Source: Phocoenobacter atlanticus | GTDB lineage: Bacteria > Pseudomonadota > Gammaproteobacteria > Enterobacterales > Pasteurellaceae | Assembly (NCBI RefSeq): GCF_030764225.1 | Contig: NZ_JASAXH010000013.1 | Strand: one strand, 5' to 3' | DNA: 64,000 bases | Part shown: positions 37,879-46,090 of the stretch, piece by piece | How the letters are laid out: each line of letters opens with the position of its first letter | How positions within the stretch are numbered: the first letter of the stretch is position 1 | Program-made: the position numbers and the translations under genes | Notes under the pieces: generated by a model | Seen by the model: the letters and a program-made list of their open reading frames with translations, nothing else | What the model was told of the DNA's origin: nothing | Database searches by the model: none

Positions 37879-38646
37879 TTATAAAAATTCACAACAAATA
37901 ATAGAAAAGTCGTCATAATACTTTTGGTTTAAAAGTATCTTATGAAACGCATTTAAACGCTGTTGATTAGTTGCATATTTTTGCCAAATTTCACTGCATT
38001 GTCTAACAGAAAGAGTATCAGTTAAACCATCAGTACATAATAAAAGAGTTTCACCTTTTTGAACGGTTATTCGATCGCAAAAATAAGCCGTTTGAAATGG
38101 TTGAAAATCTGCCACCAAATAAGAGGCTAAACCACTATAAATAGATGCATAATCATTTTTATTAGCGGTTGGATCATTCGTTAATTCAGATAACAAAGTA
38201 TGATCATAGCTAAGTTGTCGCCATTCGCCTTGTGAGTTAATCAAATAAATTCGACTGTCACCGACATTTAACAACTTAACTTGTTGGACTTTTAAATCAA
38301 TCTCTACGGCGGCAAGAGTCGTTGTTGCACCAAAATAATGCTTCGCTAATTCTGTATTAAATTTTTCCTGCGTTTCACAAAGCCATTTATAAGTTAAAGA
38401 TCCTTTATTTTGCTGACATTCGGCTAACTGCTCACACCAAAATTGACTTGCTTTGGAAGAGTTTCCACTGCTATATACACCGTCTGCGACACCTAATATA
38501 AAATGGGAATAGTCAGGAATAAATGTGGTTGCAATTTTACGATAGCATTGCAACACTTCTTTACCATTAAACAACGCATCTTGATTTCTTCGCTTTTGAC
38601 TTTTTCCTTTGGCTTGCTGACAATAAGTAATCTGACAATTTTGCAT
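37879..38646 (-). CDS. PP2C-family serine/threonine phosphatase
   Basis: A 255-residue stand-alone metal-dependent protein phosphatase with all main motifs: NQD (21-23), VADGVY (Asp55), GATTTLA near 106-112, NVGDSR (127-132), CTDGLTD (Asp206) and DDFS (245-248). It should be active in the cytosol on phospho-Ser/Thr proteins. No kinase gene is adjacent. In other bacteria such phosphatases pair with a kinase and a von Willebrand-domain protein (the TerY-P type triad); the neighbouring truncated regulator suggests the partners were lost here. Confidence 0.88.
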   Translation of the reverse strand: MQNCQITYCQQAKGKSQKRRNQDALFNGKEVLQCYRKIATTFIPDYSHFILGVADGVYSSGNSSKASQFWCEQLAECQQNKGSLTYKWLCETQEKFNTELAKHYFGATTTLAAVEIDLKVQQVKLLNVGDSRIYLINSQGEWRQLSYDHTLLSELTNDPTANKNDYASIYSGLASYLVADFQPFQTAYFCDRITVQKGETLLLCTDGLTDTLSVRQCSEIWQKYATNQQRLNAFHKILLNQKYYDDFSIICCEFL

Positions 38647-38852
38647 ATTTCCTCCTTTATTATTTACTGGTTTTCACTAACACGTTTTAACCTCGTTTAA
38701 GCGCCAAATTTAAAAAATGTCAATTTAAACAACAAACTACATAGGAGCTTTTCAAACAACTGGTGTTTTTAAATAATACTCAAGAAATAAAAAAAATGAT
38801 TTATACTAGATTTTATACTCAATATCCCAAATATTCTCATCAAGTTTTTCTT

Positions 38853-39065
38853 TTAAATATAGTGAGACAAATTAAAATTTTGTAAAAGGTAAAGGTTGAG
38901 AGGAAAAATTGAATCAAGGGTACGTTGAACGGTGCGTAATGAACGCTCAAAACCGAGATTGCTCATTTTCTTTTGTAACTCATCGGCGGTGATAGAATAA
39001 CTTTTTGGAATTTGGCGTAATACTTCTAAATGGAATTGCACTGTGGTTGGTTTTTCAATCGTCAT
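38853..39065 (-). pseudogene. N-terminal stump of a WYL/HTH-type transcription regulator
   Basis: The 70-codon frame starts MTIEKPTTVQFHLEVLRQIP and continues through a winged-helix segment (ITADELQKKMSNLG, RSLRTVQRTLDS) typical of WYL-domain regulators. It then loses similarity after about residue 53 and stops. Intact relatives are near 300 residues. The WYL sensor domain is absent up to the PP2C start at 38646. A short in-frame tail reading KEKLDENIWDIEYKI ends at 38806 in another frame and may be the end of a different deleted gene. Confidence 0.6.
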
Positions 39066-39209
39066 TTTAATTACTTTTAATATCTTAAATATTAGTGAAG
39101 TATAAATCAGTCAAAAATTATTTCACAATATTATTTTTTGCACTCTATGAAAAACCAACATCATTAAAAATTAATATTTATATCGCTAAGATAAAATGAT
39201 TTTACTTAA

Positions 39210-39551
39210 TCAAACAGTAAATGACGATCCACAACCACAAGTGGAACTTGCATTTGGATTATTAACAACAAAACGAGAACCTTCTAACCCTTCAATATAA
39301 TCAACTGTTCCGCCAATTAAATATTGTAAGCTCATTGGATCGACAACTAATCCAACATTTTGATTTTCAATCGTTAAATCACCCTCGTTTACTGCTTCAT
39401 CAAAGGTAAAACCATACTGGAAGCCACTGCAACCTCCACCTGTAATATAAACTCGCAAGCGGAGGTTTGGATTCTCTTCCCCCTCGATTAGACTCTTTAC
39501 TTTAGCCGCAGCTGCATCTGTAAAGATCAGAGGAACATTGATATCACTCAT
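39210..39551 (-). CDS. erpA: Iron-sulfur cluster insertion protein ErpA
   Basis: A-type carrier that delivers Fe-S clusters, including to IspG/IspH of isoprenoid synthesis. It is very similar to E. coli ErpA and has the three cluster cysteines in ITGGGCSGFQYGF and STCGCGSSF. I placed the start at the ATG giving MSDINV. An in-frame GTG four codons upstream lies inside a terminator-like hairpin. The arrangement of promoter, hairpin and start is unusual and is described separately. Confidence 0.96.
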   Translation of the reverse strand: MSDINVPLIFTDAAAAKVKSLIEGEENPNLRLRVYITGGGCSGFQYGFTFDEAVNEGDLTIENQNVGLVVDPMSLQYLIGGTVDYIEGLEGSRFVVNNPNASSTCGCGSSFTV

Positions 39552-39614
39552 AAAAAACCCCACTAAATTAAAAAAATAGTGGGGTATTATCTACTAATTA
39601 GGCGTATCAATCAA
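39552..39614 (-). promoter_or_regulatory. erpA promoter overlapping the dcuB terminator
   Basis: On the minus strand a -35 TTGATT (39609-39614), a 17-bp spacer and a -10 GATAAT (39586-39591) place a start near 39579. That point lies inside the left arm of a 9-bp hairpin (ACCCCACTA with TAGTGGGGT, 39557-39585) followed by TTTTTT that touches the erpA ATG. The hairpin looks like the terminator of the upstream dcuB-type gene. Confidence 0.6.
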
Positions 39615-39624
39615 CTTGTTTGAA

Positions 39625-40956
39625 TTAAATTAATATGCTACTTAATCCCACACCAACGAAACAGGCAACAACAACCCCAATTAGTCCAGGAACCATAAAG
39701 CTGTGGTTAAAGTAATATTTTCCGATTTTAGTTGTACCAGAAATATCAAAGTTTACGGTTGCAATATCAGAAGGATAGTTTGGAATAAAGAAATAACCAT
39801 AAGTTGCTGGCATTAGCCCAACTAATAATGGTGCAGGTAAACCGATTGCAAGTCCAACTGGAAGTAACATACGAGCTGTTGCCGCTTGGCTATTGATCAC
39901 AACTGAAACCGCAAATAATGCAAAGGCAAATGCCCAAGGATAATCGGTAACCATATCAATAATGCCCGCTTTAAATGATGGCATTGCATATTTGAAATAA
40001 GTATCACTCATCCACGCAATACCAAAAATTGCTAAGGTTGCCACCATTCCTGATTTAAACACTACGCCATTTGGTACTTTTTGCACGTCAGTTTTAGTGG
40101 CTAATAAAATAATTCCCCCAAAAGCGAGCATAACCATTTGGATAATTGTCCCCATTCCAATGGCTTTTTTGGCATTGCCAATGGTACGAATTTCAGGAAC
40201 AAGAGCAACAATCACAATAAAGACTAAAGCAAGTAAGAAAATTAATACTGAATTACGTGCTGCGGGAGGTAGCTCTTCATTTAAAGTGGTACTCGTTGTA
40301 TTTGCAATACGTTCTTTCCAAACAGGATCTTGTAAACGACGTTGATATTCAGGATCATCTTGCAATTCTTTACCACGACGTAAGCTATAAAGCGAAAGTG
40401 CGATTGTTCCTGTAAGTGTGGCGGGAATAGTTACTCCCACGATACTTAACAATGTAACGTGAGAGAAACCTTCTAAGGCGACAATTTGTCCCAAGTAATA
40501 AACAACTGCCGCTGAAATAGGGCTGCCTGTAATCGCCAGTTGTGATGCTACCGAAGATGCAGCCATTGGACGCTCAGGACGAATTCCATTTTTTAGAGCT
40601 ACATCTCCAATGATTGGCATTATTGAATAAACAGCGTGTCCTGTTCCAAGCATTAATGTCATTGTATAAGTCACTAATGGTCCTAAAATAGTGACTCGTT
40701 TTGGGTTGCGACGTAAAATACGTTCTGCGATTTGTAACATATATTTCAACCCACCCGCAGCTTCCAAAATAGATGCACAGGTTACAACGGCTAAAATAAT
40801 CAACATCACATTGATAGGTGGCGAAGTAGGTGGCATTCGTAAAATAAAGACTTCAACCATTAAACCAATACCAGAAACAACGGCTAAACCTACACCACCA
40901 TAACGACTTCCAGCATAAAGGAAACCAAGCAAAAGTAGAAATTCAAAGTACAGCAT
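39625..40956 (-). CDS. dcuB: Anaerobic C4-dicarboxylate transporter, Dcu family
   Basis: A 443-residue inner-membrane antiporter, about ten to twelve spans, with the Dcu signatures GTGHAVYSIMPII, NGIRPERPMAASSVASQ and the C-terminal NHSFMVPGLIGV. Dcu proteins exchange external fumarate or malate for succinate during anaerobic fumarate respiration. DcuA versus DcuB is not certain by eye; H. influenzae carries one DcuB. No FNR-type box is evident in the short upstream region. The next gene upstream on the same strand is tmk, a non-standard neighbour. Confidence 0.87.
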   Translation of the reverse strand: MLYFEFLLLLGFLYAGSRYGGVGLAVVSGIGLMVEVFILRMPPTSPPINVMLIILAVVTCASILEAAGGLKYMLQIAERILRRNPKRVTILGPLVTYTMTLMLGTGHAVYSIMPIIGDVALKNGIRPERPMAASSVASQLAITGSPISAAVVYYLGQIVALEGFSHVTLLSIVGVTIPATLTGTIALSLYSLRRGKELQDDPEYQRRLQDPVWKERIANTTSTTLNEELPPAARNSVLIFLLALVFIVIVALVPEIRTIGNAKKAIGMGTIIQMVMLAFGGIILLATKTDVQKVPNGVVFKSGMVATLAIFGIAWMSDTYFKYAMPSFKAGIIDMVTDYPWAFAFALFAVSVVINSQAATARMLLPVGLAIGLPAPLLVGLMPATYGYFFIPNYPSDIATVNFDISGTTKIGKYYFNHSFMVPGLIGVVVACFVGVGLSSILI

Positions 40957-41075
40957 AAAACACCTCTAATTTAGGTTAAGTAAGACAATTTTTCTAACTA
41001 TAATTCGTTTTAATTCACGTCATATAGCTTAACTGAATAATCTCATTTTTTGAACTATTTTTTATTAATTTCAAA

Positions 41076-41699
41076 CTAAATTAACCACTTCTCAACAACC
41101 GTTCTAATTTCTTCTGAAACCTTTTCTAAGCACTGTTCTGCATTAATTTTTATTGCTTTAGAGTTTTGTTCTACTAATTCCAAGTAACGTTTTCGAGTAC
41201 GATAAAAAAAATCGATATGTTGTTGCTCTATCCGATCGAGTTCGCCACGTCCTTTTGCTCTCTCTAAACCAATTTTAGGATCAAGATCCAAATAAAGCGT
41301 TAAATCGGGTTCAAACTCACCTAAAATGGCATTTTTGATTGTATTGAGCAATGGTTCACTTAATCCTCGCCCACCACCTTGATAGGCTAAAGTAGACATA
41401 TTATGACGGTCACCTACAACCCATATTCCATTGTCTAATGCAGGTTGAATAATGGTTTCTACTAATTGTGTTCTTGACGCATAAAGCATTAATAATTCTG
41501 CTTTATCTGTCGTATATTCTCCTTCAACACCTTCTTTCCAAATTCGGCGTAATGCTTCAGCAATAGGCGTTCCACCGGGTTCACGAGTAGTAATAAACTG
41601 AATATTATGTTTTTGTAAGCTATCTATGACAATTTGCTGTGCATTACTTTTTCCTGCACCTTCCAAACCTTCAATAACAATAAATTTTCCCTTTAACAT
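41076..41699 (-). CDS. tmk: Thymidylate kinase
   Basis: Phosphorylates dTMP to dTDP. The 207 residues carry the P-loop EGLEGAGKSN, TREPGGTPIAEALR and the lid-region DRIEQQHIDFF. It follows mltG after 1 bp, as in E. coli, but holB, the usual next gene, is missing and is found at 27.5 kb on the plus strand. Confidence 0.97.
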   Translation of the reverse strand: MLKGKFIVIEGLEGAGKSNAQQIVIDSLQKHNIQFITTREPGGTPIAEALRRIWKEGVEGEYTTDKAELLMLYASRTQLVETIIQPALDNGIWVVGDRHNMSTLAYQGGGRGLSEPLLNTIKNAILGEFEPDLTLYLDLDPKIGLERAKGRGELDRIEQQHIDFFYRTRKRYLELVEQNSKAIKINAEQCLEKVSEEIRTVVEKWLI

Positions 41700-41700
41700 T

Positions 41701-42714
41701 TTAATTTCCTTTCTTGGATCTTAACCATTTTAGATATTCTTGCACTGCTTGATTATGTTCTTTAAGTGTACGACTAAATTTATGCCCCCCCGTTCCATCT
41801 GCCACAAAATATAGATAAGTAGTAGTATCGGGATGAGCAACCGCATTAATTGCTGCTTCGCTTGGCATTGCAATAGGCGTTGGAGGCAAGCCTTCTATCA
41901 CGTAGGTATTATAAGCTGTTGGTTTTCGTAAATCTCTTTTTGTAATGTTGCCTTTATATTTATCTCCCATTCCATAAATTACGGTTGGGTCGGTTTGTAA
42001 ACGCATTTTTAAACGTAATCGATTAACAAAAACGGAGGCAATTTGAGGTCGTTCCTCTGCTTTGGCTGTTTCTTTGTCTATGATAGAAGCAAGAATTAAC
42101 ATTTCATAGGCTGATTTAAGTGGTAAATTTTCATCCCTATTATTCCAAGCGTTATCCAAGATAGTTTTTTGTCTTTTATAAAGGCGTTGTAATAATGCCA
42201 GATCCGTTGAATAAGGAATATAATTATAGGTATTTGGAGCAAACCATCCTTCTAATTTAGAATGTGGAATGCCTAATAATTTAGCAATTTCTTCTTCTGA
42301 TTTTCCTTTTAGCGTTTGTTTTAAAAACGAGGCTTGTTTAATTGTTTCTAACCAATCTTTAAATGTTTTTCCAGAAATAAAACGCAACGAAAGTTGAACT
42401 TGTTGATAGCCCGTTATTTGCTCTAATAATTGACCTAATGTTGTTACCTTATCAAGAGAAAATACCCCTGCTTTAAAATCTTTAAATTTAGGGTCGAAGC
42501 GAATAATATAAGGTAATAAAAATGATTTCTTAACAATATGTTGCTGGCTAAGTAAGGTGGCTAATTGTTTACTAGAAGTGCCTCTCTCAATAATTAAAAA
42601 TTGCTGAGGTTTACTTTCAATAGGTTGATTAATAATTTGAAAATAACGATAGCTTACTAATGAGACTAAGCAAATAGGAAGCAAAAATAAAATAAATATA
42701 ATTTTTTTTAACAT
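41701..42714 (-). CDS. mltG: Endolytic murein transglycosylase MltG
   Basis: An inner-membrane lytic transglycosylase (YceG family) that ends nascent glycan strands. The 337 residues have one N-terminal membrane span (IIFILFLLPICLVSLVSY) and the catalytic-glutamate segment LASIIDKETAKAEERP, followed by the family motif RLRLKMRLQTDPTVIYG. It is first of the mltG-tmk pair. Confidence 0.96.
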   Translation of the reverse strand: MLKKIIFILFLLPICLVSLVSYRYFQIINQPIESKPQQFLIIERGTSSKQLATLLSQQHIVKKSFLLPYIIRFDPKFKDFKAGVFSLDKVTTLGQLLEQITGYQQVQLSLRFISGKTFKDWLETIKQASFLKQTLKGKSEEEIAKLLGIPHSKLEGWFAPNTYNYIPYSTDLALLQRLYKRQKTILDNAWNNRDENLPLKSAYEMLILASIIDKETAKAEERPQIASVFVNRLRLKMRLQTDPTVIYGMGDKYKGNITKRDLRKPTAYNTYVIEGLPPTPIAMPSEAAINAVAHPDTTTYLYFVADGTGGHKFSRTLKEHNQAVQEYLKWLRSKKGN

Positions 42715-42757
42715 AACTAAAATGGAAGAATAAATAAATTGATGTAACTATACCAAA

Positions 42758-42790
42758 AAGCGGTACGATTTTAAGATTTTTTTGCAAATT
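42758..42790 (+). repeat. DNA uptake signal between mltG and the tRNA-Lys genes
   Basis: AAGCGGTACGATTTT followed by a T-run and TTTGCAAATT. It matches the window-wide pattern AAGCGGT-nn-GAT. Confidence 0.75.
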
Positions 42791-42803
42791 TAAGAAAATT
42801 AAA

Positions 42804-42879
42804 TGGTGGGGCATGAAGGATTCGAACCTTCGACAAATGGATTAAAAGTCCACTGCTCTACCAACTGAGCTAATGCCCC
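42804..42879 (-). tRNA. tRNA-Lys (anticodon TTT), copy 1
   Basis: A 76-nt gene on the minus strand: acceptor GGGGCAT paired with ATGCCCC, D-arm AGCTCAGTTGGTAGAGC, anticodon loop ACTTTTAAT with TTT anticodon, T-arm GGTTCGAATCC and encoded CCA. It is identical to the next two copies. Confidence 0.98.
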
Positions 42880-42899
42880 TAATGATATAGAGTAAGAAG

Positions 42900-42975
42900 T
42901 GGTGGGGCATGAAGGATTCGAACCTTCGACAAATGGATTAAAAGTCCACTGCTCTACCAACTGAGCTAATGCCCC
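42900..42975 (-). tRNA. tRNA-Lys (anticodon TTT), copy 2
   Basis: Identical in sequence to the copy at 42804-42879, separated from it by 20 bp. The CCA end is encoded. Confidence 0.98.
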
Positions 42976-43010
42976 TTATTAAACTACTAACATAATATAG
43001 GGTACGTGAA

Positions 43011-43086
43011 TGGTGGGGCATGAAGGATTCGAACCTTCGACAAATGGATTAAAAGTCCACTGCTCTACCAACTGAGCTAATGCCCC
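43011..43086 (-). tRNA. tRNA-Lys (anticodon TTT), copy 3
   Basis: Third identical copy, 35 bp from copy 2 and first in the transcript. The three are probably transcribed and processed as one precursor. Confidence 0.98.
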
Positions 43087-43242
43087 GTCACTATTCAACG
43101 AGGGGTAATCATACTGATTTTAAAAATCTAATCAACCCCTTTTTTTAAAATTTTTACATAATTATAGATTAACTGGATAGTTTCCACTCGATTTTGTAAA
43201 TTTTCATAATAATCCTACCGCTTACTTGGTCATTTAGTAAAC

Positions 43243-43797
43243 TTATGCAATTGCCCAAAGCCCACCTAAATGACTATACAAAAATTGGTTTAATGCTAAT
43301 AAAATAAATGCCAATACCATTACAGAAAAATCAAGCATTCCTGTTTTTGGAAGAAAACGGCGAATTAAACCCAATACGGGCTCTGTAATTTGTGCTACGG
43401 TATAATCTAAAGGATGATTACCTTGCGTTACCCAACTCATTAATGCTCGAATTAATGTAGTAAAAAATAAAATTTGTCCAAAAGTTTTTAACACACTTAA
43501 TAAACCAATCAACACCGCTGTGGTAATAGAAATAGTGTCAATAAAGAAAAAATAAAAGAGTGTTACTATCACCATCGCAATCAAAATAGCGGCGACATTA
43601 ATATTTCCACGTAGATTAGGAATAACCTTGCTTACTGGATTAACCAAAGGCTGAGTTAAACGAAGAAGAGACTGAGAGATGGGTAGCTGAGGGCTAACTC
43701 TACAAAACTCCAACCACGCTCGTAAGATAAGAACAAAACTAAAAAAACTAATCACAATGTTCAAAAGACTAATAATAAATTCCATAAATTTAACCAC
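43243..43797 (-). CDS. yggT: YggT family integral membrane protein
   Basis: A 184-residue protein made of two similar halves, each with two hydrophobic spans and an LRAWLEFCRVSP- or LIRALMSWV-type segment followed by LTQPLVNPVSKVIPN or ITEPVLGLIRRFLP. YggT proteins are linked to membrane organisation and osmotic adaptation, but no reaction is known. It begins near an uptake signal and stands alone here. Confidence 0.9.
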   Translation of the reverse strand: MVKFMEFIISLLNIVISFFSFVLILRAWLEFCRVSPQLPISQSLLRLTQPLVNPVSKVIPNLRGNINVAAILIAMVIVTLFYFFFIDTISITTAVLIGLLSVLKTFGQILFFTTLIRALMSWVTQGNHPLDYTVAQITEPVLGLIRRFLPKTGMLDFSVMVLAFILLALNQFLYSHLGGLWAIA

Positions 43798-43960
43798 GCT
43801 ATAAATTGATATAATATAATCCGTTCAGATTGACATAACTTACACTTTTTGTAAATAGTTTGAATGAACTAACCGCTATTCCAAGCATAATATAAGCGGT
43901 ATGATCCTATCAAAAATTTACAATTTTGTATTATCTTTTTTTCTGATACACTTTTGATAT

Positions 43961-44310
43961 CAGGGCAAGAGCATTTTAATTTTTACCTAAAAGTAACAAA
44001 GCTCTAAAATCATCATCCAATGCAGCCATTTTGAATTTACGTTTCATACTCGCATTACAACTTGTGTCTGTAATATTTGTGAAACCAAGCCTTAACTTCT
44101 TTATTTAGCTATCTTTGATTACCTTTTAATGACACAACATAATCAGCCCCTTTAGATTGAATTTACTTTTTACAGCGTTCAATTCTAGGATCTTTGATAA
44201 TTCAAAAGTGAGTAATAAAATTATTTGTCATATCAGTAAACATTTTGTTATTCGTTACTGATCTGATCGTAAAAATAGTATTTCGTTCAATTTAAAATGA
44301 TCTTGCCCTA
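43961..44310 (-). mobile_element. 350-bp internally deleted ISAs1-family element
   Basis: Both ends carry the inverted CAGGGCAAG terminus (43961 on plus; 44302-44310 as its complement, with the last base changed). On the minus strand the interior begins like the transposase at the window end (MTNNFITHF, then a stop where the other copy has Ser), continues IIKDPRIERCKK, jumps to GADYVVSLKGNQ and then to a C-terminal piece KFKMAALDDDFRALLLLGK. Several internal deletions and stops make it a dead, MITE-sized derivative. Confidence 0.85.
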
Positions 44311-44550
44311 AATCTTATATATGATGCAGGATGATCTTGTCCGAACCATAAAAAAACCGCTCATATCTCTATAGTATGTGCCCTCGTTTTTGCCCTTTTC
44401 TAAGTGAGGGATCACTTGAGGGATCATTAAAGGCAGATTGTAATGAAATTTAATGAAACGCTATAAAACTCTATGAAATGCACAAAGCCTTGTTATAACT
44501 GGCTTTGTGATACTTTATGAAACGTTGGCGAACGTTAAAAAATGATATTC
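44311..44550. other. Non-coding stretch beside ssrA, probable integration scar
   Basis: There is no gene here. Immediately beyond the ssrA 3' end lie short imperfect direct repeats: three or four versions of TTTCAT(A/T)(A/G)A on the minus strand, and a doubled TGATCCCTCA motif near 44408-44428. Such repeats look like integrase arm sites. The ssrA 3' end is a known insertion point for integrative elements. No integrase gene or second att copy is in the window, so this is a suspected remnant only. Confidence 0.4.
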
Positions 44551-44917
44551 TGGTGGAGCTGGGGGGAGTTGAACCCCCGTCCGAAATTTCTCTACCGTCA
44601 GTACTACATGTTTAGTCTAATCTTTAATTTAACTTACTCACTGCGGATAGACACGCGATAAGTAAGCGAACTTGGTTTAATTTAATGCTTCGATCCTCAA
44701 GTTGCGGCTTCCACACGATCTTGTTTGGTTTTGACTCCTCTTGATCCCCGTCTTACAAGCTAAAGCTAGGGAGAGAAGGCTCTAAGCAGGTTATTAAGCT
44801 GCTAGTGCGTAGTTTTCGTCGTTTGCGACTATTTTTTTGCGGTTTATTTACGAGGCCTACCGCACCTCGACATGCACTTTGGGCTTCGCTAATCCCGTCG
44901 AATCCTGAATCAGCCCC
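44551..44917 (-). ncRNA. ssrA: tmRNA
   Basis: Rescues stalled ribosomes with SmpB. The 5' end begins GGGGCTGATTCAGGATTC and the 3' end is a tRNA-Ala-like acceptor with an encoded CCA. The tag frame runs from 44826 down to 44794 and reads ANDENYALAA before a double TAA. This tag is typical of Pasteurellaceae and enterics. It is transcribed divergently from rpoH. Confidence 0.97.
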
Positions 44918-44953
44918 ATTCTTAAAAAATCTTAAGAAAAACAATTCTATCAG

Positions 44954-44985
44954 AAGCGGTAAGATCTGTAAACTTTTTTGCAATT
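44954..44985 (+). repeat. DNA uptake signal between ssrA and rpoH
   Basis: AAGCGGTAAGATCTG with a TTTGCAAT-type block 17 bp downstream, in the divergent promoter region. Confidence 0.7.
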
Positions 44986-45034
44986 TTGTTTTCTATGTTA
45001 ATATAGCTACTTGATTGCAAATTAAGGAAATAGA

Positions 45035-45943
45035 ATGAGTGATACCCAAGAAACTAAATTACTTGAAGCAAAAGAAAAACATTTACCTGCAAAACGTGAT
45101 GATTTTGCAAACAGTATGTTAATTCCTCAAGGTAATTTGGATAGTTATATTCGTATGGCTAATCAATATCCTGTTTTAACCGCTGAAGAAGAAAAAGAGC
45201 TAGCAGAACGCTTATACTATGATGAAGATATTGAAGCAGCAAAACAATTAATCCTTTCTCATCTTCGCTTTGTGGTACATATTGCTCGTGGTTATATGGG
45301 CTATGGTTTACCACTGGCAGATTTAATTCAAGAGGGCAATATTGGATTGATGAAGGCAGTAAAACGTTTTAATCCTGAAGTAGGCGTTCGTTTAGTTTCT
45401 TTTGCCGTACATTGGGTAAAAGCAGAAATTCACGAATATGTACTGAAAAATTGGCGAATTGTAAAAGTTGCCACCACCAAAGCACAACGTAAATTATTCT
45501 TTAATTTACGTAAAAATAAACACCGTTTAGCGTGGTTTAATGAAGAAGAAGTTAAGCACGTTGCTAATGAGTTAGGAGTACAGCCTTCTGATGTGAAAGA
45601 AATGGAATCTCGTATGACGGGTCAAGATATGGGATTTGATTTACCTACCAATGAAGATAGTGATGAGGCTTATGTTCCTTCTATGTATTTGGAAGATGAT
45701 AACTCTAATTTTGCTGATGATATTGAAGATGAGCAATATAGCGGACAAGCAACAGCCAAACTTGCCTATGCGTTAGCGACTTTAGATGAGAGAAGTCAAG
45801 AAATCATTAAAACTCGTTGGTTAGACGACAATAAAGCAACATTACAAGATTTAGCAGATAAATACAGTATTTCTGCGGAAAGAGTACGTCAGCTAGAAGC
45901 GGCAGCACTGAAGAAAATTAAACAAGCTATTACATTAGAGTAG
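45035..45943 (+). CDS. rpoH: Heat-shock sigma factor RpoH (sigma-32)
   Basis: The 302 residues include the RpoH box region KAQRKLFFNLRKNK, sigma region 2 (DLIQEGNIGLMKAVKRF) and region 4 (LDERSQEIIKTRWL, SAERVRQLEAAALKKIK). It directs transcription of chaperone and protease genes. It is about 18 residues longer than the E. coli protein, mainly through an acidic insertion near residues 215-235. ftsX-ftsE, the E. coli upstream neighbours, are absent. Confidence 0.97.
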   Translation: MSDTQETKLLEAKEKHLPAKRDDFANSMLIPQGNLDSYIRMANQYPVLTAEEEKELAERLYYDEDIEAAKQLILSHLRFVVHIARGYMGYGLPLADLIQEGNIGLMKAVKRFNPEVGVRLVSFAVHWVKAEIHEYVLKNWRIVKVATTKAQRKLFFNLRKNKHRLAWFNEEEVKHVANELGVQPSDVKEMESRMTGQDMGFDLPTNEDSDEAYVPSMYLEDDNSNFADDIEDEQYSGQATAKLAYALATLDERSQEIIKTRWLDDNKATLQDLADKYSISAERVRQLEAAALKKIKQAITLE

Positions 45944-45948
45944 TGTTG

Positions 45949-46002
45949 AAGCGGTAATATATTATTCAAAATTTGCAAATTTTGATCAAAATGTTACCGC
46001 TT
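45949..46002. terminator. Inverted pair of uptake signals after rpoH
   Basis: AAGCGGTAA (45949-45957) and TTACCGCTT (45994-46002) face each other around a TTTGCAAA-containing loop. The pair forms a stem 6 bp after the rpoH stop. Head-to-head uptake signals acting as terminators are well known in H. influenzae. Confidence 0.7.
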
Positions 46003-46090
46003 GGTTTATTTTTATACCCAATAAAAATGGGAACTCATTCCACAATAACTCATCCAAGCAAAACCAATCTTAAACGATTAAGGAGTACCA

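Noticed and set aside
42804..43086. Three regularly spaced identical 76-bp blocks, at first sight CRISPR-like
   Set aside because: They are full cloverleaf tRNA-Lys genes with encoded CCA, and the spacers (20 and 35 bp) are unequal.
44805..45014. Open frames of about 70 codons on both strands over ssrA
   Set aside because: They lie within the tmRNA gene, whose structure and tag frame explain the sequence.
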